Shown: one piece after another, positions 51,435-63,068 of the stretch
Numbering within the stretch: the first letter of the stretch is position 1
How the letters are laid out: the number at the start of each line of letters is the position of its first letter
Origin: Oscillospiraceae bacterium
GTDB taxonomy: Bacteria > Bacillota > Clostridia > Oscillospirales > Ruminococcaceae
Length of the DNA stretch: 64,000 nt
NCBI GenBank assembly: GCA_025758045.1
Contig: CP107208.1
Coordinates: 2,914,001 to 2,978,000, forward strand
Direction of reading: 5' to 3'
The notes under the pieces: model-generated
What the model was told of the DNA's origin: nothing
The model's database searches: none
What the model saw: only the letters and a program-made list of their open reading frames with translations
Made by a program: the position numbers and the translations under genes

Positions 51435-51463
51435 TTGCAGCTTTATGCGCCATCTGGTATAAT
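51435..51463 (+). promoter_or_regulatory. Promoter of the Ala-rich secreted protein gene
   Basis: TTGCAG (51435-51440), a 17-nt spacer and an extended -10 TGGTATAAT (core 51458-51463), about 75 nt upstream of the ATG. The stretch 51183-51434 behind it has a small GCCTTTTTATAAGGC hairpin (51290-51304) and nothing else I can support. Confidence 0.8.
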
Positions 51464-51537
51464 AAGGCTGTAGATAACTCCCGGGCGTTCCGGGGGACCA
51501 AATCACCCTTGGTTTTATTTTTAAGGAGGTATTGACA

Positions 51538-51984
51538 ATGAAAAAACTTCTCTCCGCCCTGCTCGCCATCTGCATGGTCTGCATGTTCGCCGTTCCCGTT
51601 TTTGCAGACGCCAACGATGATTACATCGCCGCTGTAAAAGCCTATCAGCAGGAGATCGCCGCCAAAGAAGCCGCCTACACGGCCGCTGTCAATGCCTACT
51701 CCAAGCAGGCTAAGGCAAAGGCCGACGCCGACAGTGCCGCGATCCTGAAGGCTGCTAAAGCTGCCCAGGCCAAGGCCGATGCAGAGTGCCTGGCCGTGAT
51801 CGCCGCCGGCAAGGCCGCTCAGTCTGAGGCGGACGCCAAAGTGGCCGCTGTGATTGCCGCCGGTAAGGCTACCCAGGCCGCAGCCGACAAGCGCGAAGCC
51901 GCTTATGCCGATGCCGTGAAGGCATTCCAGGCACAGGTAGCCGCCCGCGAAGCCGCCTATTTGAAGGCAGTTCTTGGCAAGTAA
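51538..51984 (+). CDS. Secreted Ala-rich coiled-coil protein of unknown function
   Basis: A 148-residue exported protein. MKKLLSALLAICMVCMFAVP is a signal peptide with likely cleavage after VFA (residue 24). The mature part is almost wholly Ala, Lys, Asp, Glu and Gln in a heptad-like pattern, so it should form one long helix or coiled coil; the AVIAAGKA unit occurs in repeated form around residues 78-86 and 99-107. It has aromatic residues (Tyr, Phe) only towards both ends. ATG 51538 has AAGGAGG 8 nt upstream. It has its own strong promoter and terminator, so it is probably abundant. No family recognised. Confidence 0.78.
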   Translation: MKKLLSALLAICMVCMFAVPVFADANDDYIAAVKAYQQEIAAKEAAYTAAVNAYSKQAKAKADADSAAILKAAKAAQAKADAECLAVIAAGKAAQSEADAKVAAVIAAGKATQAAADKREAAYADAVKAFQAQVAAREAAYLKAVLGK

Positions 51985-52000
51985 CACCTTATATAACAGC

Positions 52001-52036
52001 AAAAGGGGCACCCTCGCGGGTGCCCCCTCCTTTTTA
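52001..52036. terminator. Bidirectional terminator between the secreted protein gene and pepF
   Basis: A 9-bp stem GGGGCACCC/GGGTGCCCC with a TCGC loop, T run on the plus strand (TCCTTTTTATT) and a short T run on the minus strand (TTTTGC). Confidence 0.9.
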
Positions 52037-52039
52037 TTG

Positions 52040-53842
52040 TTACTGCAGCTTTGCCAGGGTAGCTTCGGCGTCATCGAGGATGCGCTCGAACTTTTCGAGG
52101 GCAGCGTCGACTGGGGCCGGGGTGGCCAGGTCAACACCGGCGTGGCGCAGCTCATCCAGCGGGTAGGCGCTGCCGCCCATGGAGAGGAACTCCTTGTAGC
52201 GCTTGACGGCAGGCTCGCCCTCTTTGAGGATGCCCTCGGACAGGGCCACGGCGGTGGAGTAGCCGGTGGCGTACTTGTAGACGTAGAACGGACGGTAGAA
52301 GTGCGGGATGCGTGCCCACTCGTACTGGATCTCGTCATCGATGACCATGTCGTCGCCGAAGTAGTCGATGACCAGGCGCTTATACAGGGCGTTGAGAGCG
52401 GAGGCGTTCAGGGCCTCGCCGCGCTCCACCATGGCGTGGGCCTCGCGCTCAAACTCAGCAAACATCGTCTGGCGGTAGACGGTGCCCTTGAAGTTCTCCA
52501 GGTACTGGTTCAGCAGATAGAGGCGGGTCTGGGGGTCGTTCTCGTTCTGGAGCAGCTGCTCGATGAGCAGGTTCTCGTTGACAGTGGACGCGACCTCGGC
52601 CACGAACAGCGTGTAGTCAGCATACTGCGGCGGCTGATGCTTGCGGGAGCGCCAGCTGTGCATGGTATGGCCCATCTCGTGGGCCAGGGTGGAAACGCTG
52701 TCCAGCGTGCCGCTGAAGTTCAGCAGGATATAGGGGTTGGAGTCATAGCAGCCGCCGGAGTAAGCGCCGCCGCGCTTGCCGCGGTTGGGATAAACGTCGA
52801 TCCAGCCCTCGTTGTAGGCTTTCTGCACGTCCTTCTGGTAGTCCTCGCCCAGGGGGGCAACGGCTTTCAGCACCATCTGCTGGGCGGTCTCGTAGGTGTA
52901 GGACTTCTTCAGGTCACCGACCAGCGGGGCATAGACATCATAGAAATGCAGCTCGTCGACGCCCAGCATCTTTTTGCGCAGGCGGACGTAGCGGTGCATG
53001 GCGGGCATGTGCTTGCGGACGGTGGCGACCAGGTTGTCGTAGACCTCCACGGGCACATTCTCCCCTGCCATGGACATGGCACGGGAGGACTCATAGTGGC
53101 GGGCGCGAGCCTCGGCGGTGGCAGCCTTGACAGCACCGGCGTAGGTGGCGGCCATGGTGTTGATGTGCTGGCGGTAGCCCTTGTAGAAGCTGCGAAAAGC
53201 ATTCTCGCGCAGGACACGGTCGGTGCCCATCTCGATGGGCACGAAGTTGGAGCCGGTGACCTCAACTTCTTCACCCTCGGTGTTCTTGGCGGGGTCAAAG
53301 ACGAGGTCGGCGTCCTCGAGGTTGTGGTAAGCCTCGGAGGGAGCCTGCATTACCTCGCCAAAGCTGGCCAGCAGCTTTTCCTCGGCCTTGGAGAGGGTGT
53401 GGGGCTTGCTGCGCAGCAGGTCCTCCAGATTGAACTTGTAGTCGGCCACGGCGGGATCGTTGACGATGGCGGTCAGGGTCTCCTCGGGCAGGGCCAGGAT
53501 CTCCGGCCGGGCGAAGGACAGCGCGGTGATAAGCTTGACATACTTGCTGTTGATGCGGGCGTACATACTCTGGGCAGCCTCGCCGCGGGTGTCCTCATCG
53601 TGGCGCATGCTGGCGTAGCAGTAGAGCTGCTCGACCTTGCGGTTCAGCTCGGTGGTGGCGTCCAGATAAGCGCCGATGGTGATGGCGTCGGACAGCTTGC
53701 CCGCAAAGGCGGCTACGCTGTCGATCTCGGCATCGAGGTTTTCGAGGGCGGTCTCCCAGGCAGCGTCGCTTTCAAACATCGGCGTCAGGTCCCACTGGAA
53801 CTTCGGATCCAGTTCGCTGCGTTCTTTTAAAATTTCAGCCAT
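52040..53842 (-). CDS. pepF: Oligoendopeptidase F (M3B metallopeptidase)
   Basis: Cytoplasmic zinc peptidase that cuts oligopeptides of roughly 7 to 17 residues. The zinc site is HEMGH (about residues 387-391) with the downstream glutamate in EVASTVNENLL (about 415), as in the M3 family. The 600-residue length fits PepF. There is no signal peptide. ATG 53842 has AAGGAG 6 nt upstream. A single-gene unit between the secreted-protein terminator and the Spx-like gene. Confidence 0.96.
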   Translation of the reverse strand: MAEILKERSELDPKFQWDLTPMFESDAAWETALENLDAEIDSVAAFAGKLSDAITIGAYLDATTELNRKVEQLYCYASMRHDEDTRGEAAQSMYARINSKYVKLITALSFARPEILALPEETLTAIVNDPAVADYKFNLEDLLRSKPHTLSKAEEKLLASFGEVMQAPSEAYHNLEDADLVFDPAKNTEGEEVEVTGSNFVPIEMGTDRVLRENAFRSFYKGYRQHINTMAATYAGAVKAATAEARARHYESSRAMSMAGENVPVEVYDNLVATVRKHMPAMHRYVRLRKKMLGVDELHFYDVYAPLVGDLKKSYTYETAQQMVLKAVAPLGEDYQKDVQKAYNEGWIDVYPNRGKRGGAYSGGCYDSNPYILLNFSGTLDSVSTLAHEMGHTMHSWRSRKHQPPQYADYTLFVAEVASTVNENLLIEQLLQNENDPQTRLYLLNQYLENFKGTVYRQTMFAEFEREAHAMVERGEALNASALNALYKRLVIDYFGDDMVIDDEIQYEWARIPHFYRPFYVYKYATGYSTAVALSEGILKEGEPAVKRYKEFLSMGGSAYPLDELRHAGVDLATPAPVDAALEKFERILDDAEATLAKLQ

Positions 53843-53866
53843 GGTTTTCTCCTTATCCTATCCTTA

Positions 53867-54217
53867 TTATAGAAGCGCTTTTTCCCAATCGGCGGGCTTG
53901 AAGCCGGGCAGGACGAAGTCCTCCCCTACCAGCAGCGGGCGCTTGACCAGCATGCCGTCGGTGGCCAGCAGAGCAATCTGCTCCTCCTCGGTCATGGCAT
54001 CCAACTTATCTTTCAGCCCCAGGGACCGGTAAACCAGGCCACTGGTATTGAAGAATTTGCGGGCCGGCAGGCCGCTGCGGGCAATCCACTGCCGCAGTTC
54101 TTCGACCGTAGGTTTTTCCTCTTTGATATGGCGCGGGGTGTAGGCGATGCCATGGTCGTCCAGCCATCTTTTGGCCTTCTGGCAGGTGGAGCACGGCGGA
54201 TACTGCAAAAACAGCAT
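53867..54217 (-). CDS. ArsC/Spx-family thioredoxin-fold protein
   Basis: A 116-residue protein. PCSTCQKAKRWLDDHGI (about 6-22) gives the CxxC redox pair seen in Spx (CTSC), and the KFFNTSG and KRPLLVG blocks follow the ArsC/Spx/YffB pattern, in which Arg-Pro precedes the last strand. It is either a Spx/MgsR-like RNA polymerase partner or an YffB-like reductase; the LKRPLL signature is shared, so I leave this open. ATG 54217 is favoured because GGGAAG lies 8 nt upstream; GTG 54226 directly abuts that site. It precedes pepF by 24 nt. Confidence 0.82.
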   Translation of the reverse strand: MLFLQYPPCSTCQKAKRWLDDHGIAYTPRHIKEEKPTVEELRQWIARSGLPARKFFNTSGLVYRSLGLKDKLDAMTEEEQIALLATDGMLVKRPLLVGEDFVLPGFKPADWEKALL

Positions 54218-54330
54218 AACGGTCACTTCCCTTTCCGGTTGGGTGGTTTGCGGTTAATTTATTATAACCCGCCGCCGTGTGTGTGTCAATGTAAGAGAAA
54301 GTGCTCCCCTGCTTTTTTTCGTATGTACGT

Positions 54331-54377
54331 TTGTAAACGAAGCGTCGGTTTACAATTCGGCCTCCGTGTGCTACGCT
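54331..54377 (+). promoter_or_regulatory. Promoter with inverted-repeat operator of the XRE regulator
   Basis: TTTACA (54349-54354), a 17-nt spacer and TACGCT (54372-54377). An exact inverted repeat TTGTAAAC (54331-54338) / GTTTACAA (54348-54355) with 9 nt between the arms overlaps the -35 box, as expected for an autorepressor site. Confidence 0.7.
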
Positions 54378-54407
54378 TGTTGCAGATTATATACGGAGGG
54401 ATTAAAC

Positions 54408-55058
54408 ATGGACGCTAAAAGTTTCGGAGCCTTTATTGCCGACCAGCGCAGGACGCTGGGACTGACACAGGCAGAGGTTGCTGCACGCCTCCATGTGACA
54501 GACAAAGCGGTAAGCCGCTGGGAGCGCGGCGTTGGATTACCCGATATAAACACGCTGGAGCCGCTGGCCCAAGTACTGCACCTGACATTAGACGAATTAA
54601 TTCACACAGGGACCTCCGGCACGGGCAGCGGTGCGGATTCTGTTAAGACTTTTGTCGATCTGTTTTCTCCGCAGAGCCGGTATGCCGGTCAACTTCTCCG
54701 TGCCATATGTCTGCTGTTATCCATCCTGTTTTGTCTGGCAGGGCTTTTGCTATGTCCGGACAGCCTTGCAATTTTGTGGGATGTCGGCGCACAGATCGTC
54801 CCTGCTTCCTACGCCGCAAAGTTCTTTATCTTTCCTACTGCGGCATTGCTGCAATGTCTGGCATTATTTTTCTGGCACTTTTGTGATGCCCATATATCAC
54901 TTTGGGAAACGCAATTTTTGGCATGGCTCAGTGCTTTTCAGCCCCGGTTTTCGCAATTTGTCCGGCTTCTGCGCGAAACCGTATTCTTCTTCCTTTTTGG
55001 CTTTGCGATTCCCTTTTGTGAGTTATTAACGATTTTGCTGAATCTTTCTCGATTTTGA
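54408..55058 (+). CDS. XRE-family regulator with C-terminal membrane domain
   Basis: A 216-residue protein with a helix-turn-helix of the XRE/Cro type at residues 6-62 (RRTLGLTQAEVAARLHVTDKAVSRWERG split over about 14-41) and two to three hydrophobic helices behind it (about 96-118, 140-165 and 190-212). Such membrane-tethered XRE proteins often respond to envelope stress or antimicrobial peptides; the signal here is unknown. ATG 54408 has CGGAGGG 7 nt upstream. A palindrome over its promoter suggests that it represses itself. Single gene, closed by the terminator at 55080-55118; composition is more AT-rich in the membrane part. Confidence 0.83.
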   Translation: MDAKSFGAFIADQRRTLGLTQAEVAARLHVTDKAVSRWERGVGLPDINTLEPLAQVLHLTLDELIHTGTSGTGSGADSVKTFVDLFSPQSRYAGQLLRAICLLLSILFCLAGLLLCPDSLAILWDVGAQIVPASYAAKFFIFPTAALLQCLALFFWHFCDAHISLWETQFLAWLSAFQPRFSQFVRLLRETVFFFLFGFAIPFCELLTILLNLSRF

Positions 55059-55079
55059 CTTTTTGCAAACACCGCACAT

Positions 55080-55118
55080 AAAAAATCCCGCCACCAAACG
55101 GTGACGGGATTTTTATTT
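55080..55118. terminator. Bidirectional terminator between the XRE gene and rpoC
   Basis: ATCCCG-CACC and GGTG-CGGGAT pair with one mismatch; A and T runs on both sides let it end both the XRE transcript and rpoBC. Confidence 0.9.
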
Positions 55119-55123
55119 ACAGA

Positions 55124-58726
<3,603 letters not shown>

Positions 58727-58769
58727 TCAGCGAACCCTCTCAAATTCAATATGACACACGATTCAGCGA

Positions 58770-61700
58770 TCAATCGTCGAAGGAATCAGACTCGATCGCA
58801 GCGAGATCCTCAGCGCTGGGGCCGGCATCCTCGTCCAGATCATCATCAAAGCCTTCATCGGCATCCTTGACGCTGTACTCATCCTGCAGCTCGCTTTCGA
58901 CCATGACATTATCGCCCAGGTCGTAATCGCTGTTTTCAAAGCTGCTGTCATCGTCGTCAAATTCCTGACGCATGTCAACGGCGTTGCCTTCCTTATCCTG
59001 CACAACGATATCCAGGCCAAGGCTCTGCAGCTCTTTGAGCATAACGCGGAAGCTCTCGGGGATGCCGGGACGCGGGATGGGATCGCCCTTGACGATGGCC
59101 TCGTAGGTCTTGACACGGCCCACGACATCGTCGGATTTGATGGTCAGGATCTCCTGCAGGGTGTAAGCGGCGCCGTAAGCTTCCAGCGCCCAGACTTCCA
59201 TCTCGCCGAAGCGTTGGCCGCCGAACTGGGCCTTGCCGCCCAGAGGCTGCTGGGTGACCATGGAGTACGGACCGGTGGAACGGGCATGGATCTTATCATC
59301 GACCAGGTGATGCAGCTTGAGGTAGTACATATAGCCGACCGTGACCTTGCTGGGGAACTTCTCGCCGGTACGGCCATCGTAAACGGTGGTCTTGCCGTCG
59401 TCGGTCAAATCGATCTTGGAGAAATCAATGATGTGGCCGTTCTCACCCATCAGGCGGGGCAGCTTGGTCGGATACTCGGGGGCGTTCTCGCCGTGCCACT
59501 TCTCGCGGGCCTCGGCGAAGCAGTCACGCAGGTCGGCTTCGTGGGCGCCGTCGAAGACGGGGGTCTGGACCTTCCAGCCCAGAGCCTTGGCAACATAGCC
59601 CAGGTTGACTTCCAGCACCTGACCGATGTTCATACGGGAAGGAACGCCCAGGGGGTTCAGCACGATGTCCAGCGGGGTGCCGTCGGGCAGGAAGGGCATG
59701 TCCTCCTGCGGCAGGATGCGGGAAACGACACCCTTGTTGCCATGACGGCCAGCCATCTTATCGCCAACGCTGATCTTACGCTTCTGGGCGATGTAGCAGC
59801 GCACGCACATACGCACGCCGGGCTGCAGCTCATCGCTGTTCTCGGGGGTAAAGACCTTAACGTCGACCACGATACCGTAAGCACCGTGGGGCACGCGCAG
59901 AGAAGTATCGCGGACTTCGCGGGCCTTCTCACCGAAGATGGCGCGCAGCAGGCGCTCCTCGGCGGTCAGCTCGGTCTCGCCCTTCGGGGTGACCTTGCCG
60001 ACCAGGATGTCGCCGGTCTTGACCTCGGCACCGATGCGGATGATGCCGCGGTCGTCCAGGTCTTTCAGGGCGTCGTCACCGACGTTGGGGATGTCACGAG
60101 TGATTTCCTCGGGTCCCAGCTTGGTGTCGCGGGCTTCGGTCTCGTACTCCTCGATGTGGATGGAGGTGTAGACGTCCTCGCGGACCAGCTTCTCGTTCAG
60201 CAGAACGGCGTCCTCGTAGTTGTAGCCTTCCCAGGTCATGAAGCCGATCAGGGCGTTCTTGCCCAGGCTGATCTCGCCGTTTTTGGTGGCGGGACCGTCA
60301 GCCAGCACGTCGCCTGCCTTGACGACATCGCCAACATTGACGATGGGGCGCTGGTTGTTGCAGTTGCCCTGGTTGGAGCGCATGAACTTGATCAGCTCAT
60401 AGGTGTCGGCAGAACCGTCCGGGCAGCGCACGACGATCTTCTCGGCGTCGACAAACTCAACGGTGCCTTCGCGGGCAGCCAGGATGCAGACGCCGGAGTC
60501 GGTAGCAGCCTTGTACTCCATACCGGTAGCAACGATGGGCTGCTGGGTGACCATCAGAGGCACGGCCTGACGCTGCATGTTAGAGCCCATCAGGGCACGG
60601 TTACAGTCGTCGTTCTCCAGGAACGGGATGCAGGCCGTAGCGACGGAAACCATCATACGGGGAGAAACGTCCATGAAGTCGACCTGAGAAGCGTCGAACT
60701 CCTGGATGTCGTTGCGGTGACGGCCAGAAACGCGGGGACGGACGAAGTGGTTGTTCTCGTCCAGCGGCTCGTTGGCCTGGGCAACGATATATTCGTCCTC
60801 GACGTCGGCGGTCATGTAGACGACCTCGTCGGTGACGGTTCCGGTAGCCTTATCGACCTTGCGGTACGGGGCCTCGACAAAGCCGTACTTGTTGATCTTG
60901 GCGTAGGTAGCCAGGTAGGAGATCAGACCGATGTTGGGACCTTCAGGGGTCTCGATCGGGCACAGACGGCCGTAGTGGGTGTAATGAACGTCACGGACCT
61001 CGAAACCTGCGCGGTCACGGGACAGACCACCGGGGCCCAGGGCAGACAGACGACGCTTGTGGGTCAGCTCGGCCAGGGGGTTGTTCTGGTCCATGAACTG
61101 AGACAGCGGGCTGGAGCCGATGAACTCTTTGATAGCGGCCACGACGGGGCGGATGTTGACCAGGCTCTGCGGGGTGATCTCGCCGTTCTCCTGGTTCTGC
61201 AGGGTCATACGCTCACGGATGACGCGCTCCATGCGGGAGAAGCCGATGCGGAACTGGTTCTGCAGCAGCTCGCCGACGCTGCGGACACGACGGTTGCCCA
61301 AGTGGTCGATCTCGTCGGTCACGCCGATACCGTGGTCAAGGCCCAGCAGGTAGTTGATGGAAGCGAAGATGTCATCGACGGTGACAGTGCGGCTGATCAG
61401 AATATCGTGATTCTGGCGCAGCAGCTCTTTCTGCTCCTCGGGGTCAGAGGTGGCCTCAAGGATCTTGCGAATCTCGGCGAAGTTGGCGCGCTCGTTGATG
61501 CCGGCCTCAGCATCGACATCGAAGCTGAAGAAGGGCTGGGCGTCCACACAGCCGTTGGAGATGACGATGACAGGGTAAGCCTCCTGGCCCTTCTTCTCCA
61601 CCAGAACGGTGACGCGGGTAACACCGGCGGCATCGATCTCGTTGGCCTTGGCCAGGTTGATCTTCTCGCCCTTGGCGGCCAGCAGTTCGCCGGTCAGGGG

Positions 61701-62594
61701 AGCGATGATGTCCTCGGCGGCCTTGTAACCGGCAATGCGGCGGGCCAGCGCGAGCTTGTTGTTCATCTTATAACGGCCGAAACGAGCCAAGTCGTAGCGG
61801 CGCGGGTCGAAGAACAGGGCGTCCAGGTGGGAGCGGGAGCTCTCGACCGTCGGGGGCTCGCCGGGGCGCAGCTTGCGGTAGACTTCCAGCAGGCCTTCCT
61901 CGGTGTTATGGGTGATGTCCTTTTCGAGAGAAGCGTTGATCTTCGGCTCGGAATCGCCGAAGAACTGCTTGATCTGCTCATCGGTGGACAGGCCCAAGGC
62001 ACGGATCAGGGTCGTGACAGGCAGCTTGCGGTTCTTATCGATGCGGACATAGAAAACGTCCTGGGAGTCGGTCTCGTACTCCAGCCAGGCACCGCGGTTG
62101 GGGTTCATGGTGGCGGTGAACAGGTCCTTGCCGGTACGGTCCTTGCTGGAGCCGTAGAACACGCCGGGAGAACGAACCAACTGGGAAACGATTGCACGCT
62201 CGGCACCATTGGAGATAAAGGTGCCGGAATCGGTCATGAGCGGGAAGTCGCCCATGAAGATCTCCTGCTCCTTGACCTCGCCGGTCTGCTTATTGAACAG
62301 ACGGGCAGTGACGTACAGGGGCGCTGCATACGTAGCGTCCCGTTCCTTACATTCTTTAATGGTATACTTGGGGGTTTTGTCCAGGCGGTAGTCCACAAAC
62401 TCCAGCACGAGATTGCCGGTATAGTCCTCGATAGCGGCAATATCGTGGAAGACTTCGTGCAGACCTTCCTCCAGGAACCAGTTGTAAGAGTTTTTCTGGA
62501 TCTCGATCAGATTGGGCATGCCAATCACTTCGTTGATGCGGGAAAAGCTCATGCGGGTCGTTCTGCCGTTTTGTACGGGCTTGACCTTTACCAT
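58770..62594 (-). CDS. rpoB: DNA-directed RNA polymerase beta subunit
   Basis: 1274 residues. The rifampicin pocket block GSSPLSQFMDQNNPLAELTH plus KRRLSALGPGGL (about 485-517) has wild-type residues at the common resistance positions (Asp, His and Ser). KMAGRHGNKGVVS (about 947) and the C-terminal clamp region are intact; the extreme C-terminus is a long acidic tail (about 1210-1274). ATG 62594 follows AGGAGTGG. rplJ/rplL do not lie upstream; the next gene upstream is an unrelated symporter, so rpoBC has its own promoter. Confidence 0.99.
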   Translation of the reverse strand: MVKVKPVQNGRTTRMSFSRINEVIGMPNLIEIQKNSYNWFLEEGLHEVFHDIAAIEDYTGNLVLEFVDYRLDKTPKYTIKECKERDATYAAPLYVTARLFNKQTGEVKEQEIFMGDFPLMTDSGTFISNGAERAIVSQLVRSPGVFYGSSKDRTGKDLFTATMNPNRGAWLEYETDSQDVFYVRIDKNRKLPVTTLIRALGLSTDEQIKQFFGDSEPKINASLEKDITHNTEEGLLEVYRKLRPGEPPTVESSRSHLDALFFDPRRYDLARFGRYKMNNKLALARRIAGYKAAEDIIAPLTGELLAAKGEKINLAKANEIDAAGVTRVTVLVEKKGQEAYPVIVISNGCVDAQPFFSFDVDAEAGINERANFAEIRKILEATSDPEEQKELLRQNHDILISRTVTVDDIFASINYLLGLDHGIGVTDEIDHLGNRRVRSVGELLQNQFRIGFSRMERVIRERMTLQNQENGEITPQSLVNIRPVVAAIKEFIGSSPLSQFMDQNNPLAELTHKRRLSALGPGGLSRDRAGFEVRDVHYTHYGRLCPIETPEGPNIGLISYLATYAKINKYGFVEAPYRKVDKATGTVTDEVVYMTADVEDEYIVAQANEPLDENNHFVRPRVSGRHRNDIQEFDASQVDFMDVSPRMMVSVATACIPFLENDDCNRALMGSNMQRQAVPLMVTQQPIVATGMEYKAATDSGVCILAAREGTVEFVDAEKIVVRCPDGSADTYELIKFMRSNQGNCNNQRPIVNVGDVVKAGDVLADGPATKNGEISLGKNALIGFMTWEGYNYEDAVLLNEKLVREDVYTSIHIEEYETEARDTKLGPEEITRDIPNVGDDALKDLDDRGIIRIGAEVKTGDILVGKVTPKGETELTAEERLLRAIFGEKAREVRDTSLRVPHGAYGIVVDVKVFTPENSDELQPGVRMCVRCYIAQKRKISVGDKMAGRHGNKGVVSRILPQEDMPFLPDGTPLDIVLNPLGVPSRMNIGQVLEVNLGYVAKALGWKVQTPVFDGAHEADLRDCFAEAREKWHGENAPEYPTKLPRLMGENGHIIDFSKIDLTDDGKTTVYDGRTGEKFPSKVTVGYMYYLKLHHLVDDKIHARSTGPYSMVTQQPLGGKAQFGGQRFGEMEVWALEAYGAAYTLQEILTIKSDDVVGRVKTYEAIVKGDPIPRPGIPESFRVMLKELQSLGLDIVVQDKEGNAVDMRQEFDDDDSSFENSDYDLGDNVMVESELQDEYSVKDADEGFDDDLDEDAGPSAEDLAAIESDSFDD

Positions 62595-62755
62595 AAAACG
62601 CGACCACTCCTATTCCGTAGATTGACAAAGTCGGTAAAAGCCGACCTAAAGGAGCTGTGCGAAAGCGATGTATATTCGTCGTTTTTCACAAACTTTTGAA
62701 TTTTGTCGTTTTCGCAAAATCCCTTTAGGGCGCTCTATTCCATTTTTGTGATACT
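62595..62755 (-). other. rpoBC leader region
   Basis: Untranslated leader between the promoter at 62761 and rpoB. On the minus strand it holds a CCCTAAAGGG dyad and a GTCGG/CCGAC stem followed by TTTGTC close to the ribosome site, which could act as attenuator-like structures. No known ribosomal-protein leader was recognised. Confidence 0.55.
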
Positions 62756-62760
62756 GTTTC

Positions 62761-62789
62761 AGTATACATGGTAAAAGGCTTGCTGTCAA
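62761..62789 (-). promoter_or_regulatory. Promoter of rpoBC
   Basis: On the minus strand TTGACA (62784-62789), a 17-nt spacer and TATACT (62761-62766), giving a leader of about 160 nt. Confidence 0.88.
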
Positions 62790-62891
62790 GGCTTTTTCGG
62801 CTTTTTTGCGAAGTTTTTCTTGGCTGTCGAACGCCCGGACAAGTGTAACAAAATTTCGGCACATTGACGATTTTGCACTGTCTTGCAGGGG

Positions 62892-62919
62892 TTGACAAAT
62901 TCGTAACGGGTGCTATATT
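62892..62919 (+). promoter_or_regulatory. Orphan plus-strand promoter
   Basis: TTGACA (62892-62897), a 16-nt spacer and TATATT (62914-62919). No plus-strand gene follows; a transcript would run antisense into the symporter gene through a hairpin at 63002-63025. It could make a small RNA. Confidence 0.45.
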
Positions 62920-63001
62920 CCCCGCTTTTGGGCAGTTTTCACAAGGATGTGGACACCTTTTTGCGCAGGATTGCTCTTGACAATCGCGCTCTGAAAGAAA
63001 A

Positions 63002-63025
63002 GCGCCCCCTCAAAAGAGGAGGCGC
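63002..63025 (-). terminator. Terminator of the NSS symporter gene
   Basis: GCGCCTCCTC/GAGGGGGCGC with a TTTT loop (one mismatch) followed on the minus strand by TTTTCTTTC, 43 nt beyond the symporter stop. Confidence 0.85.
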
Positions 63026-63068
63026 AAGATGTTGTGTTGGATAGAACACGGGGAGCCTGTCCCCTGTT

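Noticed and set aside
51251..51535. A 94-codon plus-strand open frame upstream of the Ala-rich protein
   Set aside because: It contains the promoter of that gene, lacks a ribosome site and has no domain-like sequence.
59214..62699. A 1161-codon plus-strand open frame opposite rpoB
   Set aside because: Same reason: mirror of highly biased rpoB codons.
62646..62864. A 72-codon minus-strand open frame upstream of rpoB
   Set aside because: It spans the rpoBC promoter and leader; no ribosome site.
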